Shown one piece after another: positions 34,621 to 45,152 of a DNA stretch of 64,000 bases. The notes beneath the pieces were generated by a model, which ran no database searches, was not told the origin of the DNA, and saw only the letters and a program-made list of their open reading frames with translations. The DNA comes from Thalassospiraceae bacterium LMO-SO8. Lineage in GTDB: Bacteria; Pseudomonadota; Alphaproteobacteria; Rhodospirillales; Casp-alpha2. The position numbers were made by a program, and so were the translations under genes. The DNA lies in assembly GCA_031655335.1 (NCBI GenBank), contig CP134226.1, positions 620,001 to 684,000 of the forward strand. The letters run 5' to 3'. The number at the start of each line of letters is the position of its first letter. The first letter of the stretch is position 1.

Positions 34621-34647
34621 TTAGCAGCCTCCGGCGGAGAGTGCTGC
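34621..34647 (+). promoter_or_regulatory. Degenerate CIRCE element (HrcA operator)
   Basis: TTAGCAGCC (34621-34629), a nine-base spacer and GAGTGCTGC (34639-34647) resemble the CIRCE consensus TTAGCACTC-N9-GAGTGCTAA, with two mismatches per arm. It lies 163 bases before groES. CIRCE is bound by HrcA, which represses groESL. A possible heat-shock sigma -35 (CTTGAAG at 34688) also precedes groES. Confidence 0.65.
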
Positions 34648-34809
34648 CAATCGCGCGCCGGCCGGTGAATTTTTCTGCCCGAAGGGGCTTGAAGGCGCGG
34701 GATCGGCGACTAAATTTTTTCGCGGAAACGGGGGGAAATGCCGGATTCCCAAGGGTTTTCTCCCGTCATTTGCTTGCTCAACCAAGGAATGTTCAAGAGG
34801 AGCCATCGC

Positions 34810-35127
34810 ATGTTCAAACCTCTTCACGACCGGGTTCTCGTCCGCCGCATCGAACAGGACGAAAAGACCAAGGGCGGGATCATCATCCCCGACACGGCCA
34901 AGGAAAAGCCCATGGAGGGCGAGGTCATCGCCGTCGGTTCGGGCCATAAGGCCGAGGACGGCACGGTCACGCCGCTGGACGTCAAGGCCGGCGACCGGGT
35001 CCTGTTCGGCAAATGGTCGGGCACGGAAGTGACCATCGACGGCGAGGAACTTCTGATCATGAAGGAGTCCGACATCCTCGGCGTCATCGAGGCCACCCAG
35101 GCCGCGAAAACCAAGAAGGCCGCCTAA
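34810..35127 (+). CDS. groES: GroES co-chaperonin
   Basis: The 105-residue protein begins [14 protein letters not shown] and contains the mobile loop ([19 protein letters not shown]) that contacts GroEL, and the core [15 protein letters not shown] ring of seven subunits caps GroEL and closes the folding chamber. The ATG at 34810 follows AGAGGAGCC; a longer frame from 34738 is not needed. groEL starts 67 bases after its stop, forming the standard groESL operon behind the CIRCE-like element. Confidence 0.97.
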   Translation: MFKPLHDRVLVRRIEQDEKTKGGIIIPDTAKEKPMEGEVIAVGSGHKAEDGTVTPLDVKAGDRVLFGKWSGTEVTIDGEELLIMKESDILGVIEATQAAKTKKAA

Positions 35128-35188
35128 GGCGTCCGATCCCACATCAACCCATCAGCAATTTGAAAGCTGCCTCTCTTAAAAGGAGTGA

Positions 35189-36835
<1,647 letters not shown>

Positions 36836-36862
36836 CTCTCCGCCAATACCCAAGTGAGCCCT

Positions 36863-36897
36863 GGCCGCCGGTCATATGGACCGGCGGCCTTTCTTTT
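36863..36897 (+). terminator. Rho-independent terminator of groESL
   Basis: An eleven-base stem, GGCCGCCGGTC with GACCGGCGGCC, loop ATATG, spans 36863-36889 and is followed by TTTCTTTT. It ends groESL. Confidence 0.9.
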
Positions 36898-36964
36898 GTG
36901 GCATCCGGACGCGGCGCTGGTTATGTAGGGATTGAGGATCAACCGACCCGGGACACCCGCCACC

Positions 36965-37858
36965 ATGGACAGCACCGCCGCGCCGAAAATCTGGCTCGAC
37001 TACGACCAGGCCGAACTGGACCGCCAATACGACCAACGCTCCCTGGTGCCCGACGGCGACGCCTATGTCGCCGAGAACGCCACCGCCAGCGTCCGCGCGC
37101 GGGCCGATCTGGATTGCCGCCTCGACATCGCCTACGGCGACGGCCCGGACGAAACCCTGGATATCTTCCCCGCCGCTACCCCCGGCGCGCCGGTCGCGGT
37201 GTTCTATCACGGCGGCGCCTGGACGCGCGGCGACAAGGCCAACGAAAGCCACCTCGCCCCGGCCCTGGTCGCGGCGGGGGCGGCGGTGGCCTTCATCAAC
37301 TTCACCCTGGCGCCCAAGGCCTCGCTCGACCAAATCGTCGACCAGAGCCGCCGAGCCCTGGCCTGGGTCCACGCCCATGCGGCGGACATGAATGCCGACG
37401 CAAACCGCCTGATCGCCGCCGGGCATTCCTCGGGCGCCCATCAGGCGGCAATGATGGCGGTGACGAATTGGACCTCCCCGGGCGAAGCCTGGGGCGGCCT
37501 GCCCGCCGACACGGTCAAGGGCACGGTCATCACCAGCGGCATTTACGAACTGACGCCGCCGCGCCTGAGCTATCGCAACGGCTATCTTAACCTGGACGAC
37601 GACGCGGTCGCGCGGAACAGCCCGATCCGCCACCTGCGCCCGGGCCTGCCGCCCGTCGATCTGTTCTACGGCGACGGCGAGCTGGCCGAATTCCGTCGCC
37701 AGGGCCGGGATTTCGCCCAGGCGATGCGGGACGCCGGGCTGACGGTCCGCGAAACGGACTTGCCCGGCATCCACCATTTCACCATGAGCCGTGAACTGGG
37801 CCGGCCGGAAAGCCCGGTCCACCAGGCGGCGCTGCGCCTGCTGGGATTAGCCATGTAA
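36965..37858 (+). CDS. Alpha/beta hydrolase, arylformamidase-like
   Basis: The 297-residue protein has an HGGAW oxyanion-hole motif (near residue 82), the nucleophile elbow GHSSGAH (near residue 155) and a C-terminal histidine in GIHHFTM. The N-terminal YDQRSLVPDGDAYV segment resembles bacterial kynurenine formamidase-like hydrolases. No tryptophan-degradation genes are adjacent, so the actual ester or amide substrate is unknown. The ATG at 36965 is used because the non-ATG upstream extension is unsupported. It precedes the SorC regulator gene by about 96 bases. Confidence 0.85.
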   Translation: MDSTAAPKIWLDYDQAELDRQYDQRSLVPDGDAYVAENATASVRARADLDCRLDIAYGDGPDETLDIFPAATPGAPVAVFYHGGAWTRGDKANESHLAPALVAAGAAVAFINFTLAPKASLDQIVDQSRRALAWVHAHAADMNADANRLIAAGHSSGAHQAAMMAVTNWTSPGEAWGGLPADTVKGTVITSGIYELTPPRLSYRNGYLNLDDDAVARNSPIRHLRPGLPPVDLFYGDGELAEFRRQGRDFAQAMRDAGLTVRETDLPGIHHFTMSRELGRPESPVHQAALRLLGLAM

Positions 37859-37954
37859 TCCATACCAGGGACGCCCAATGCCCCGATGGCCGGAAGGCAG
37901 CATTTTCAAGCCATTGTAGCTCGCCTGGCGCCATCCAGAAGGCTAGGATACGGC

Positions 37955-38929
37955 ATGGCAAGAAGGCCCAAAAACAGCACCTCCGGCGCCCGCTACGCCG
38001 CCGTCGATCCGGCGCTCGTCGCACGCATCTGCTGGTACCACTTCCGCGAGGGACAGACACAGCAGGAAGTGGCCGACCGCGTGAGGCTCAATCGCGCCAC
38101 TGTGAACCGAATCATCAACGAAGCGCGGCGGGAGGGCCATGTCCGCGTGACCCTAAACCTGCCTTTGGCGCCCTGCCTCGAGGCGGAGAATGCGCTGCGC
38201 AACCGTTTTGGCCTAAAGGATGCCGTGGTCGTCCCCGCCCCCATCGACGAGGATGACGTGCGCCGCGTCGTCGGCTTGGCGGCAGGACAATACGTATCCG
38301 GTGTCTTGGCGCCCGATGCGCTTCTGGGTCTCGGCTGGGGGGCGACCATCCACGCCGCCGGCCAAACCCTGATCCCGCGCGAGGGCGCGACAAACACCGT
38401 CGTTTCCCTATCAGGCGGCCTGTCGCAAAGCGGCGCCATCAATCCCTATGACAACGCGGCCGCCTTCGCCCGGGTGCTGGATGCCCGGTGCTACTACATG
38501 ACGGCGCCGATGATCGCCGAGACCGCGGCCGCCCGCGCCGCCTTTGCGGACAGCGCGCCTGTGCGTCAGGTCTATGCCATCGCCGAACGTTGCGGGGTCG
38601 CGCTGATTTCGGCGGTCGATCTGTCCGCCAAGACGAAGATGGTGGAATACGGCGTCCTGACACACGATCAGGTAGCGGACCTGAAAGATGCAGGGTCGGT
38701 CGGCAATATCTGCGACTATTTCATCGACGCGGACGGACGGATGATCGATCACGAGATCAATGCCCGCACCCTGTCGGTGCCTTTCGACACGTTGCGCCGC
38801 ATTCCCAATGTCATCCTTGCGGCCGGCGGCACGTTCAAGGCCGAGATCGTGCGCGCCGCCCTGGCCGCCGGTCTGGCCAATACGTTGATCACGGACGAGA
38901 AGTGCGCGGCGGTGCTGCTGCGCGATTAG
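37955..38929 (+). CDS. SorC/DeoR-type sugar-binding transcriptional regulator
   Basis: This 324-residue regulator has an N-terminal helix-turn-helix (about residues 20-55, GQTQQEVADRVRLNRATVNRIINEAR) and a C-terminal sugar-phosphate-binding domain of the SorC type (LGLGWGATIHAAGQTL, VSLSGGL, YMTAPMIAETAAARAAF, near-terminal LAAGGTFKAEIVRAALAAGLANTLITDE). Members repress sugar or polyol operons and respond to phosphorylated sugars. It is convergent with the ArsJ gene, which ends 11 bases away. No sugar operon is adjacent, so its target is unknown. The start at 37955 was chosen for the conserved HTH; an upstream ATG (37886) is less likely. Confidence 0.85.
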   Translation: MARRPKNSTSGARYAAVDPALVARICWYHFREGQTQQEVADRVRLNRATVNRIINEARREGHVRVTLNLPLAPCLEAENALRNRFGLKDAVVVPAPIDEDDVRRVVGLAAGQYVSGVLAPDALLGLGWGATIHAAGQTLIPREGATNTVVSLSGGLSQSGAINPYDNAAAFARVLDARCYYMTAPMIAETAAARAAFADSAPVRQVYAIAERCGVALISAVDLSAKTKMVEYGVLTHDQVADLKDAGSVGNICDYFIDADGRMIDHEINARTLSVPFDTLRRIPNVILAAGGTFKAEIVRAALAAGLANTLITDEKCAAVLLRD

Positions 38930-38940
38930 GGGCTGCTTCT

Positions 38941-40161
38941 TTACGCCGTGTGCAACGCGCGCTTGTCGCTGAGGAGCGACGTAAAGACCGTGGCGGCGGC
39001 AAGGAACGCGAACGCGGCCATCAGGCATCCGTCGATCCCCGCCCATTGATAGGAAATGCCGGACAACAGGGTTCCCAGCAGGCGCCCGGTGGCGTTGGCG
39101 CCGTAGTAGAACCCCACGTTCATGGTCACGCCCTCGTTCTCCGAGAGCGCCAGAATCAGATAGGAATGCACGGCGGAATTCACGGCGAACACGATTCCGA
39201 ACACGGCCAGACCGGCGATCAAGGCGATCGCCGGATCGACGCCGATGCGCAACGCCGCAATGATCACCACGACGGTCAGGGCGAGCATGACCAGCCAGAC
39301 CCTTGCGGCGCGGACTTCGGTGCTCAACCCGTCGGGCGACCGCGACGTCAGTTTCGGCGCGATTGCCTGCACGAAACCATAGCCGATCACCCAGGCGGCC
39401 ATGAAGGCGCCGACCTGATTGAAGGTCCAACCCAATTGGTCGTACAGGAACACGGGTACGCCGACGACGAACCACACGTCGCGGGCGCCGAACAGGAACA
39501 CCCGCGCCGCCGACAGCAGGTTGATCTCCCGCGACTTGGAGAAAATCTCGGTGAACTTGGCCTTCTTCTTGGCCTTGCCCATGCCCTTTTCGACCGACAG
39601 GACGGCGCCCATCAGGATGACCGTAAGAAAACCGGCCATCAGCCACAGGCCGCCCTTGAACCCGGCGACGGACAGCAGCAGCGCGCCGATGAAGAAACCC
39701 AGCCCCTTGATGGCGTTCTTGGAGCCCGTCAACAAGGCGACCCAGCGGTAAAGTCCGCCGGTTTCGTTCTCCGGCACGACGAATTTGAGCGCGCTTTTCG
39801 AGCTCATCTTCGTCAGGTCCTTGGCGACGCCGGACAGGCCCTGAACCACGAGAACGAACAGCACGGACGCCTCCTTGGGCCAGGCGGGGTCGAGCGCGGA
39901 GAGGGAGAGCAGGGCAACAACCTGAAGCAACAGGCCGCCGGTTAACGTCAGTTTCAACCCGAACCGCGACGCCACCCAGCCGCCACCGGCGTTGGTGACG
40001 ATGCCCATGAGTTCATAGGCAAGGAACAGCACCGCCAGTTCGAACGGGGTGTAGCCCAGCCGGTGGAAGTGCAGCAGCACGAGCATGCGCAAGGCGCCGT
40101 CCGTGAGCATGAAGCCCCAATAGGCGGCGGTGACGACGGCGTATTTTCGAACATCCAACAT
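38941..40161 (-). CDS. arsJ: ArsJ-type MFS efflux permease
   Basis: The 406-residue, about 12-segment MFS protein closely matches the ArsJ family as I recall it: GFMLTDGALRMLVLLHFHRLGYTPFELA near the start, GLSGVAKDLTKMSSKSALK, TGSKNAIKGLGFFIG and NVGFYYGANATGRLLGTLLSG near the end. ArsJ exports 1-arseno-3-phosphoglycerate made by a partner GAPDH, giving arsenate resistance. The partner gene is immediately upstream (27-base gap). Start 40161 is chosen over a longer frame reaching 40467. It is the last gene of the four-gene minus-strand operon starting at 43244. Confidence 0.9.
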   Translation of the reverse strand: MLDVRKYAVVTAAYWGFMLTDGALRMLVLLHFHRLGYTPFELAVLFLAYELMGIVTNAGGGWVASRFGLKLTLTGGLLLQVVALLSLSALDPAWPKEASVLFVLVVQGLSGVAKDLTKMSSKSALKFVVPENETGGLYRWVALLTGSKNAIKGLGFFIGALLLSVAGFKGGLWLMAGFLTVILMGAVLSVEKGMGKAKKKAKFTEIFSKSREINLLSAARVFLFGARDVWFVVGVPVFLYDQLGWTFNQVGAFMAAWVIGYGFVQAIAPKLTSRSPDGLSTEVRAARVWLVMLALTVVVIIAALRIGVDPAIALIAGLAVFGIVFAVNSAVHSYLILALSENEGVTMNVGFYYGANATGRLLGTLLSGISYQWAGIDGCLMAAFAFLAAATVFTSLLSDKRALHTA

Positions 40162-40187
40162 CGCTTGATGCTCCAAGGCGGGCCGGA

Positions 40188-41252
40188 TCAGTTGATCGAC
40201 CGCGCCACCTTCTCCGTCAGTTCGTACAGGCGGTGGGCATAGCCCATCTCGTTGTCGTACCAGGCGATGATCTTCACCTGGGTGCCGTCCGTGACCATGG
40301 TCGACGGCGCGTCGATGATGGACGAATGGGTGTCGCTCTTGAAGTCGCTGGACACCAGGGGCCGGTCCTCGACATCGAGAATGCCCGCAAGCGGCCCGTC
40401 GGCCGCCCGGCGCAACAGGCCATTGATCTCTTCCACCGTCGTCTTGCGCGACACTTCGAACACACAATCCGTGATGGAGGCGTTGAGCAGAGGAACGCGC
40501 ACGGCGATGCCGTCCAGTTTCCCTTTCAGTTCCGGGAAGATCATGGTGATCGCCGTGGCCGACCCGGTCGAGGTGGGGATCAGGTTGGCGAGCGCCGAGC
40601 GCGCCCGGCGCATGTCCTTCATGGGCTTGTCGATCACCGTCTGCGTGTTGGTGACGTCGTGGATGGTGGTGATCATGCCGTGGTCGATGCCGATGCCTTC
40701 ATGGATCACCTTGACCACAGGCGCCAGACAGTTGGTGGTGCAGGACGCCGCGGTCACCAGATCGTGGACCTTGGGATCGTAGAGATCGTCGTTGACGCCC
40801 ATGACGATGTTGAGCGCGTCGCCCTTCACCGGCGCGGAGACGACGACCTTCCTGACCCCGGCGGCGTAATAGGGCTTCACGGCGTCGCGGGTCTTGAACT
40901 TGCCGGAACATTCCAGCACCAGATCCACGCCCAGGGCGGCCCAGTCGATTTCAGCCGGTTTCGAGGCGCTGGAATATCCGATCCGCCGGTTGCCGAGGAC
41001 GACGGCATCCGCGCCGTCCGCCCGCGCCGCGACCGGCCAGCGGCCATGCACGCTGTCGAACGCCATCAGGTGTGCCGCCATCTCCGCCGTGCCGCCGGGC
41101 TCGTTGATGTGGACGATGTCGATGTCGCCCTTGCCCCAGGCCCCGCCGGGGCCTTGCAGGCTGGCCGGCCGGGCCGGATCGAACCCCCAGGCCGCGCGCA
41201 GGGCCAGACGGCCCATGCGGCCGAAGCCGTTGATTGCAACGCGTACGGTCAT
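40188..41252 (-). CDS. ArsJ-associated glyceraldehyde-3-phosphate dehydrogenase
   Basis: The 354-residue enzyme has the NAD-binding GFGRMGRL, the catalytic cysteine C171 in [16 protein letters not shown] and the C-terminal [12 protein letters not shown]. It belongs to the GAPDH family. With arsenate it can form 1-arseno-3-phosphoglycerate, which ArsJ exports. A central glycolytic GAPDH usually sits with pgk/tkt, which are not here. TAGGAGAAG precedes the ATG at 41252. The metallo-hydrolase gene lies 15 bases upstream. Confidence 0.9.
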   Translation of the reverse strand: MTVRVAINGFGRMGRLALRAAWGFDPARPASLQGPGGAWGKGDIDIVHINEPGGTAEMAAHLMAFDSVHGRWPVAARADGADAVVLGNRRIGYSSASKPAEIDWAALGVDLVLECSGKFKTRDAVKPYYAAGVRKVVVSAPVKGDALNIVMGVNDDLYDPKVHDLVTAASCTTNCLAPVVKVIHEGIGIDHGMITTIHDVTNTQTVIDKPMKDMRRARSALANLIPTSTGSATAITMIFPELKGKLDGIAVRVPLLNASITDCVFEVSRKTTVEEINGLLRRAADGPLAGILDVEDRPLVSSDFKSDTHSSIIDAPSTMVTDGTQVKIIAWYDNEMGYAHRLYELTEKVARSIN

Positions 41253-41267
41253 GTCTTCTGTCTTCTC

Positions 41268-42008
41268 CTAAAGGTTCACGACCAGCCCGTCATAAGCCGT
41301 TTCCTCGGGCACCTCGTCCTTGTGCGGCATCATCTCGCGGCTGAAATGGGTCAGGATCATGCGTTTGGGCGTCAGATCGTCCCGATGCTCGACAATATCG
41401 GGGTAGTTCATGTGGAACTTGATGGGCTTGCCGTAAAAATAGCATTCGCAGATGAACAGGTCGGCATCCCGGGCCAGCGCCGGCATGTGCTTGGTCCAGG
41501 CGCTGTCGCCCGTATAAGACACGACTTTCCCGGCGATCTCCGTGCGCAGGCTGGTGGGATTGGTCTCCCCCGTATGCGCCGCCGGATAGGGGGTGACCGT
41601 CAACGGGCCGATCTGTGATTCCTGCATGACCGGCATTTCTACATAACTAAGTTGAAACTTTGGTGACATGGCGTGCATGCCCGGCATCAAAGCCTCGCAG
41701 ATTCCCGCGATGCGGACCTGGGTGTCGCGCGGCCCGGCGATCACCAGGGGTTTCGTCCGCTTGGCGCCCAACATGGAATCCATCAGGAAAAAGGGCAGGC
41801 CGCCGCAATGGTCGCCGTGGATATGGGTCAGCACCACGGCATCGATGGTGGTGTGGTCGATGCCCAGTTGGTTCAAGGCGGTCATGCTGGTGGCGCCGAA
41901 ATCGATGACGTAGCGAAAGCCCGGCGCATCGACCATGTAACAGGTCTGGAACCTGCCGCCGGCGCCGAAGGCATCGCCCGACCCGACAAAAGTGACTGTC
42001 ACGCTCAT
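41268..42008 (-). CDS. Metallo-beta-lactamase-fold hydrolase, RNase Z/PhnP-like
   Basis: The 246-residue protein contains the metal-binding THIHGDHCGG motif (H62, H64, D66, H67), a second ligand histidine in YPAAHTGETN and a C-terminal LTHFSREM. The overall form, a beta-lactamase fold with a short insertion, resembles RNase Z/PhnP-type phosphodiesterases; the real substrate is unknown. It lies between the CoA transferase (12-base gap) and the ArsJ-associated GAPDH (15-base gap) and is probably co-transcribed with both. Confidence 0.85.
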   Translation of the reverse strand: MSVTVTFVGSGDAFGAGGRFQTCYMVDAPGFRYVIDFGATSMTALNQLGIDHTTIDAVVLTHIHGDHCGGLPFFLMDSMLGAKRTKPLVIAGPRDTQVRIAGICEALMPGMHAMSPKFQLSYVEMPVMQESQIGPLTVTPYPAAHTGETNPTSLRTEIAGKVVSYTGDSAWTKHMPALARDADLFICECYFYGKPIKFHMNYPDIVEHRDDLTPKRMILTHFSREMMPHKDEVPEETAYDGLVVNL

Positions 42009-42020
42009 GGAATGTTCCTC

Positions 42021-43244
42021 CTAGATGATTTCGTCGGCGCGCAGACGGGAAATCTCGTCATGCGACAGGCCGAACACGTCGTTCAGGACTTCGTCGGTGT
42101 GCTCGCCCAGGGCCGGCGGCGGGCGGCGGTAGGATACGGGCGTTCCCGACATCTTGATGGGATTGCCGATCATGTCCACCGGCCGGCCGCCGGCGGCGCC
42201 ATGGGGCATGGATATCTTCATGCCACGGGCCTGCACGTGGGGATCGGCGAACACCTGATTCAGATCGTTGATCGGACAGACGGGCAGACTCGCCTCGCTC
42301 AGGTCCTCGATCCATTCAGCGCTGGTCCGCCGATGCATGATTTCCTGCACCTTGGCGATAAGGACGTCGCGGTTCTTGAGCCGGTCCGGGTTGGTTGCGA
42401 AGCGCGGGTCAGTGGCCAGTTCCGGTTCGCCGGCCATGTCGCAAAAGCGCCGGAACTGATCGTCGTTGTTGGCGCCCATGATGACGAAACCGTCCTGCGT
42501 CTCGAACGCCTGATAAGGCACCGTGTTGGGATGGGCGGTGCCCAGGCGTTCCGGGATCGTGCCGCCGATCAAATAGTTCATGCCCTGGTTGTAGAGCCAG
42601 CCGACCTGAACATCGAGCAGGCCCAGGTCGATGTGCTGGCCCTCGCCGGTGGCGTCCCGATGACGCAGCGCCGCCAGGATGGCGACCGCCGCGTACATAC
42701 CGGTCATCACGTCGTTGACGGCGATCGGCACCTTGACCGGAAGCCTGCCGGGTTCGCCGGTCATGCTGATCAGCCCCCCCAATCCCTGCGCCATCATGTC
42801 GTATCCGGGGCGCGGTGCGTAGGGGCCGGTCTGGCCATAGCCGGTGATCGAGCAATAGACGAGACCGGGGAAATCGGCCTTCAGATCATCGTACCCCAGG
42901 CCGTATTTCGCCATGCCGCCGACCTTCAGGTTTTCGATCAGCACGTCCGACTTGGCCAGCATGCGGCGGACCAGGGCGACGCCCTCCGGCTTGGCGATGT
43001 CGACCGTGACGGACCGCTTGTTGCGGTTGGCCGACAGGTAGTAGGCGCTTTCGCTGCTGTCGTTGCCGTGGGCATCCTTCATATAGGGCGGCCCCCAGGT
43101 GCGGGTTTCATCACCGACGCCGCGGCGTTCCACCTTGATGACCTCGGCGCCGAGATCGCCGAGCAGTTGGGTCGATGAAGGGCCGGCAAGGACGCGGCTC
43201 ATGTCGAGCACGGTGATTCCCTGCAAGGCGCTGCGTGTTGTCAT
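42021..43244 (-). CDS. CaiB/BaiF (family III) CoA transferase
   Basis: The 407-residue enzyme has the family core LDMSRVLAGPSSTQLLGDLGAEVIKVER at the N-terminus and GEGQHIDLGLLDVQVG with the catalytic aspartate D211 that forms the acyl-anhydride intermediate. It transfers CoA between organic acids; the acid is unknown. CTCGGGAGG precedes the ATG at 43244. It is the first gene of the operon with the hydrolase, GAPDH and ArsJ, and 34-60 bases upstream lies a duplicated ACATATGT site. Confidence 0.9.
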   Translation of the reverse strand: MTTRSALQGITVLDMSRVLAGPSSTQLLGDLGAEVIKVERRGVGDETRTWGPPYMKDAHGNDSSESAYYLSANRNKRSVTVDIAKPEGVALVRRMLAKSDVLIENLKVGGMAKYGLGYDDLKADFPGLVYCSITGYGQTGPYAPRPGYDMMAQGLGGLISMTGEPGRLPVKVPIAVNDVMTGMYAAVAILAALRHRDATGEGQHIDLGLLDVQVGWLYNQGMNYLIGGTIPERLGTAHPNTVPYQAFETQDGFVIMGANNDDQFRRFCDMAGEPELATDPRFATNPDRLKNRDVLIAKVQEIMHRRTSAEWIEDLSEASLPVCPINDLNQVFADPHVQARGMKISMPHGAAGGRPVDMIGNPIKMSGTPVSYRRPPPALGEHTDEVLNDVFGLSHDEISRLRADEII

Positions 43245-43277
43245 GCCTGCCTCCCGAGTTGGTTTATCGGGATAATA

Positions 43278-43304
43278 ACATATGTTATTTAAATAAACAT
43301 ATGT
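43278..43304 (-). promoter_or_regulatory. Duplicated ACATATGT operator-like site
   Basis: Two perfect palindromes, ACATATGT, at 43278-43285 and 43297-43304 are centred 19 bases apart, with the A/T-rich ATTTAAAT-type centre between them. They lie 34-60 bases before the CoA transferase start and so would overlap its promoter. The arrangement suggests two dimers of a repressor on one face of DNA. The regulator is unknown. Confidence 0.55.
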
Positions 43305-43336
43305 AACTTCACGTAAGGCCGTCGGCCCTTGCGCGC

Positions 43337-44335
43337 CTAACGCGGGCGGCGCGACTGCGGGCTGTCCCAGACCTCAGGGTTTAAGGGAAACGGCGGCATC
43401 TCACCTTGTAAGGCCGTGGTGATCTGCTGGGCCGCCGAGATGGCGAGCGCCTTCGACGCCTCCTGAGTCACCCCCGCCGTATGCGGCGTGAAGATGACCT
43501 TGGGGTTCTTGAGCAGTGCATGGTCGGCCGGCAGCGGTTCCGGGAACACGACGTCGAGCCCGGCCGCCCGGATGTGGCCGGCGGCGAGCGCCGCGTCGAG
43601 CGCGTTCAGATCGATCAATTGTCCCCGCGCCGCGTTGACGACCACGGCGCCTTCGGGAAGCGCCGCCAATTCGGCCGCGCCGATCATGTTGCGGGTTTCG
43701 TCGGTCAGTTCCGCCGCCATGGCCAGCGCGTCGCACTGGGCCAGCATGGCGTGGAGGTCTGTACACATTTCCACCCCCGTCACCAGGGCCAGGCGCGCGT
43801 TGACGTAGGGGTCATAGGCCAGGACCCGGCAATTGAAGGCGAGGCGCAGCTTCTTCGCCAGTTCCGAGCCGATATAGCCGAGCCCGACGATGCCGACCGT
43901 GCGGCCCTCGAGTTCATACACCTGGAGGCCCTGGCGCTGCGACCAGGCGGTGCCGTCGCGGGCCGCGCGGTCGCCCCAGGTCAGTTGTTTCAGGCAGGCC
44001 AGCAGCAGCATCACCGTATGTTCGGCCACGGGCGTGCGCCCGAAGCCCAGGTGGTTGACCACCAGGATGCCGCGCGCCGTGGCGGCGGGAATGTCGATGT
44101 TGTCGGTGCCGAAGCCGGAGGTCGAGATCACGGTCAGGCCCGGGGCGGCGTCCATGATCTCGGCGGTCACCCGTTCGGGCGTGCGCACCCAAAGGGCGTT
44201 GGCGTTGCCGAGGGCTGCCTTGACCTGCTCGGCGTCGGGGCTGTCGACGACGACGGGCTCGATCCCGGCGGCGCGCAGAAGGTCGTGGCCGCCCGGGTCG
44301 TACATCGGGCGCCAAAGAACGGCTTTCATGGACAT
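43337..44335 (-). CDS. D-isomer-specific 2-hydroxyacid dehydrogenase
   Basis: The 332-residue protein contains the NAD-binding motif GLGYIGSELA, catalytic arginine in VVNAARGQLID, glutamate in VFPEPLP and histidine in TPHTAG. It resembles phosphoglycerate dehydrogenase-like members, although the lack of an ACT domain and the neighbours suggest a catabolic hydroxyacid. Start M at 44335 follows GGGAGG; the longer frame to 44434 is unsupported. It ends 92 bases upstream of the CoA transferase gene; the duplicated palindrome lies in this gap, so it is probably a separate unit. Substrate unknown. Confidence 0.88.
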   Translation of the reverse strand: MSMKAVLWRPMYDPGGHDLLRAAGIEPVVVDSPDAEQVKAALGNANALWVRTPERVTAEIMDAAPGLTVISTSGFGTDNIDIPAATARGILVVNHLGFGRTPVAEHTVMLLLACLKQLTWGDRAARDGTAWSQRQGLQVYELEGRTVGIVGLGYIGSELAKKLRLAFNCRVLAYDPYVNARLALVTGVEMCTDLHAMLAQCDALAMAAELTDETRNMIGAAELAALPEGAVVVNAARGQLIDLNALDAALAAGHIRAAGLDVVFPEPLPADHALLKNPKVIFTPHTAGVTQEASKALAISAAQQITTALQGEMPPFPLNPEVWDSPQSRRPR

Positions 44336-44477
44336 GGCGGGTGCTTCCTCCCAAAGGATTGTCGTTTCTTGTGATGCCCCCATCTGCCGCCATTTAGGAG
44401 TCAGCGGCGGGCGAGAATCAAGCGGGTCTTTCACCGCAGGCGGCGAAAACCGGCGGGCGGCGGCCTTCCTACATTTA

Positions 44478-44492
44478 TTGTGCAGTGCACAA
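44478..44492 (+). promoter_or_regulatory. TGC-rich inverted repeat upstream of the phasin gene (PhaR-like site 1)
   Basis: TTGTGCA-G-TGCACAA is a perfect inverted repeat around a central G, 130-144 bases before the phasin start. In alphaproteobacteria PhaR represses phasin genes by binding TGC-rich inverted repeats. A second site (44537-44550) is closer to the gene. Confidence 0.5.
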
Positions 44493-44536
44493 AAATATCC
44501 TTGACGGTGGCGGATCAGTTGGGCATATTAGCAATG

Positions 44537-44550
44537 TTGCATCGCAGCAA
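44537..44550 (+). promoter_or_regulatory. TTGC/GCAA inverted repeat upstream of the phasin gene (PhaR-like site 2)
   Basis: TTGC-atcgca-GCAA lies about 72-85 bases before the phasin start. It is shorter than site 1 and is offered as the second of a pair. Confidence 0.4.
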
Positions 44551-44621
44551 TTGTGGCGGTGCCGATGATCGGGCCGCCCGACAAACCCCTTTTCGCCACA
44601 TTGGGAAACAGGAGAATTGAT

Positions 44622-45119
44622 ATGGCTACCAAGAAAACGACTTCCACCGACCCCTTCGCCCCCGTTCGGGAAACCATCCTGGAAGCGGTGAACACCGCCA
44701 AGACGCAGCAGGAAAAGATCGCTTCCGCCGCCCAGGCCGAAACCGACAAGGCCCGCGCCGCGGCCACCGAAGGGTTCGAGCAGGCCGTCACGGCCTATCG
44801 CGAGAATTTCGAAGCCGCCGTCGCCGCCACCAAGGCCGCGGCCGGCAACCTGAGCAAGATCGAAGAGCTGACCCGTTCCCAGGCGACCGAGCTCGCCGAA
44901 GACCGCGTCGCCGTGATCTTCAAGGCGATGTCGATCACCGACCCGTCCGAGCTGATGAAGCTGCAGGCCGACCTGATCGCCGCCGAGCAGAAGAAGGCCC
45001 AGGCCATGGCCAAGGAAACGGTCGCGCTTTACCAGGGCGTCGCCAAGGACCTGTTCGCGCCGATCCAGGCGCAGATGACCAAGGCCTTCGAAGCGGCTTC
45101 CAAGTTCAAGCCCGTCTAA
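44622..45119 (+). CDS. Phasin family protein
   Basis: The 165-residue protein is an almost continuous amphipathic helix rich in Ala, Glu, Lys and Gln (for example TAKTQQEKIASAAQAETDKARAA and LQADLIAAEQKKAQAMAKE), as in phasins that coat polyhydroxyalkanoate granules. GGAGAATTG precedes the ATG at 44622. A PHA-pathway gene is not adjacent, but two TGC-rich repeats upstream suggest control by a PhaR-type regulator. A strong terminator follows at 45153-45182. The upstream 286-base gap back to the dehydrogenase contains only these sites. Confidence 0.85.
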   Translation: MATKKTTSTDPFAPVRETILEAVNTAKTQQEKIASAAQAETDKARAAATEGFEQAVTAYRENFEAAVAATKAAAGNLSKIEELTRSQATELAEDRVAVIFKAMSITDPSELMKLQADLIAAEQKKAQAMAKETVALYQGVAKDLFAPIQAQMTKAFEAASKFKPV

Positions 45120-45152
45120 GCTGAGTTCGCCCAAATCCACTTGCTGAAAATT

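Noticed and set aside
37955-40161. SorC regulator as controller of the ArsJ operon
   Set aside because: It is convergent with arsJ and far from the operon promoter at about 43.25 kb; no evidence links them beyond proximity.
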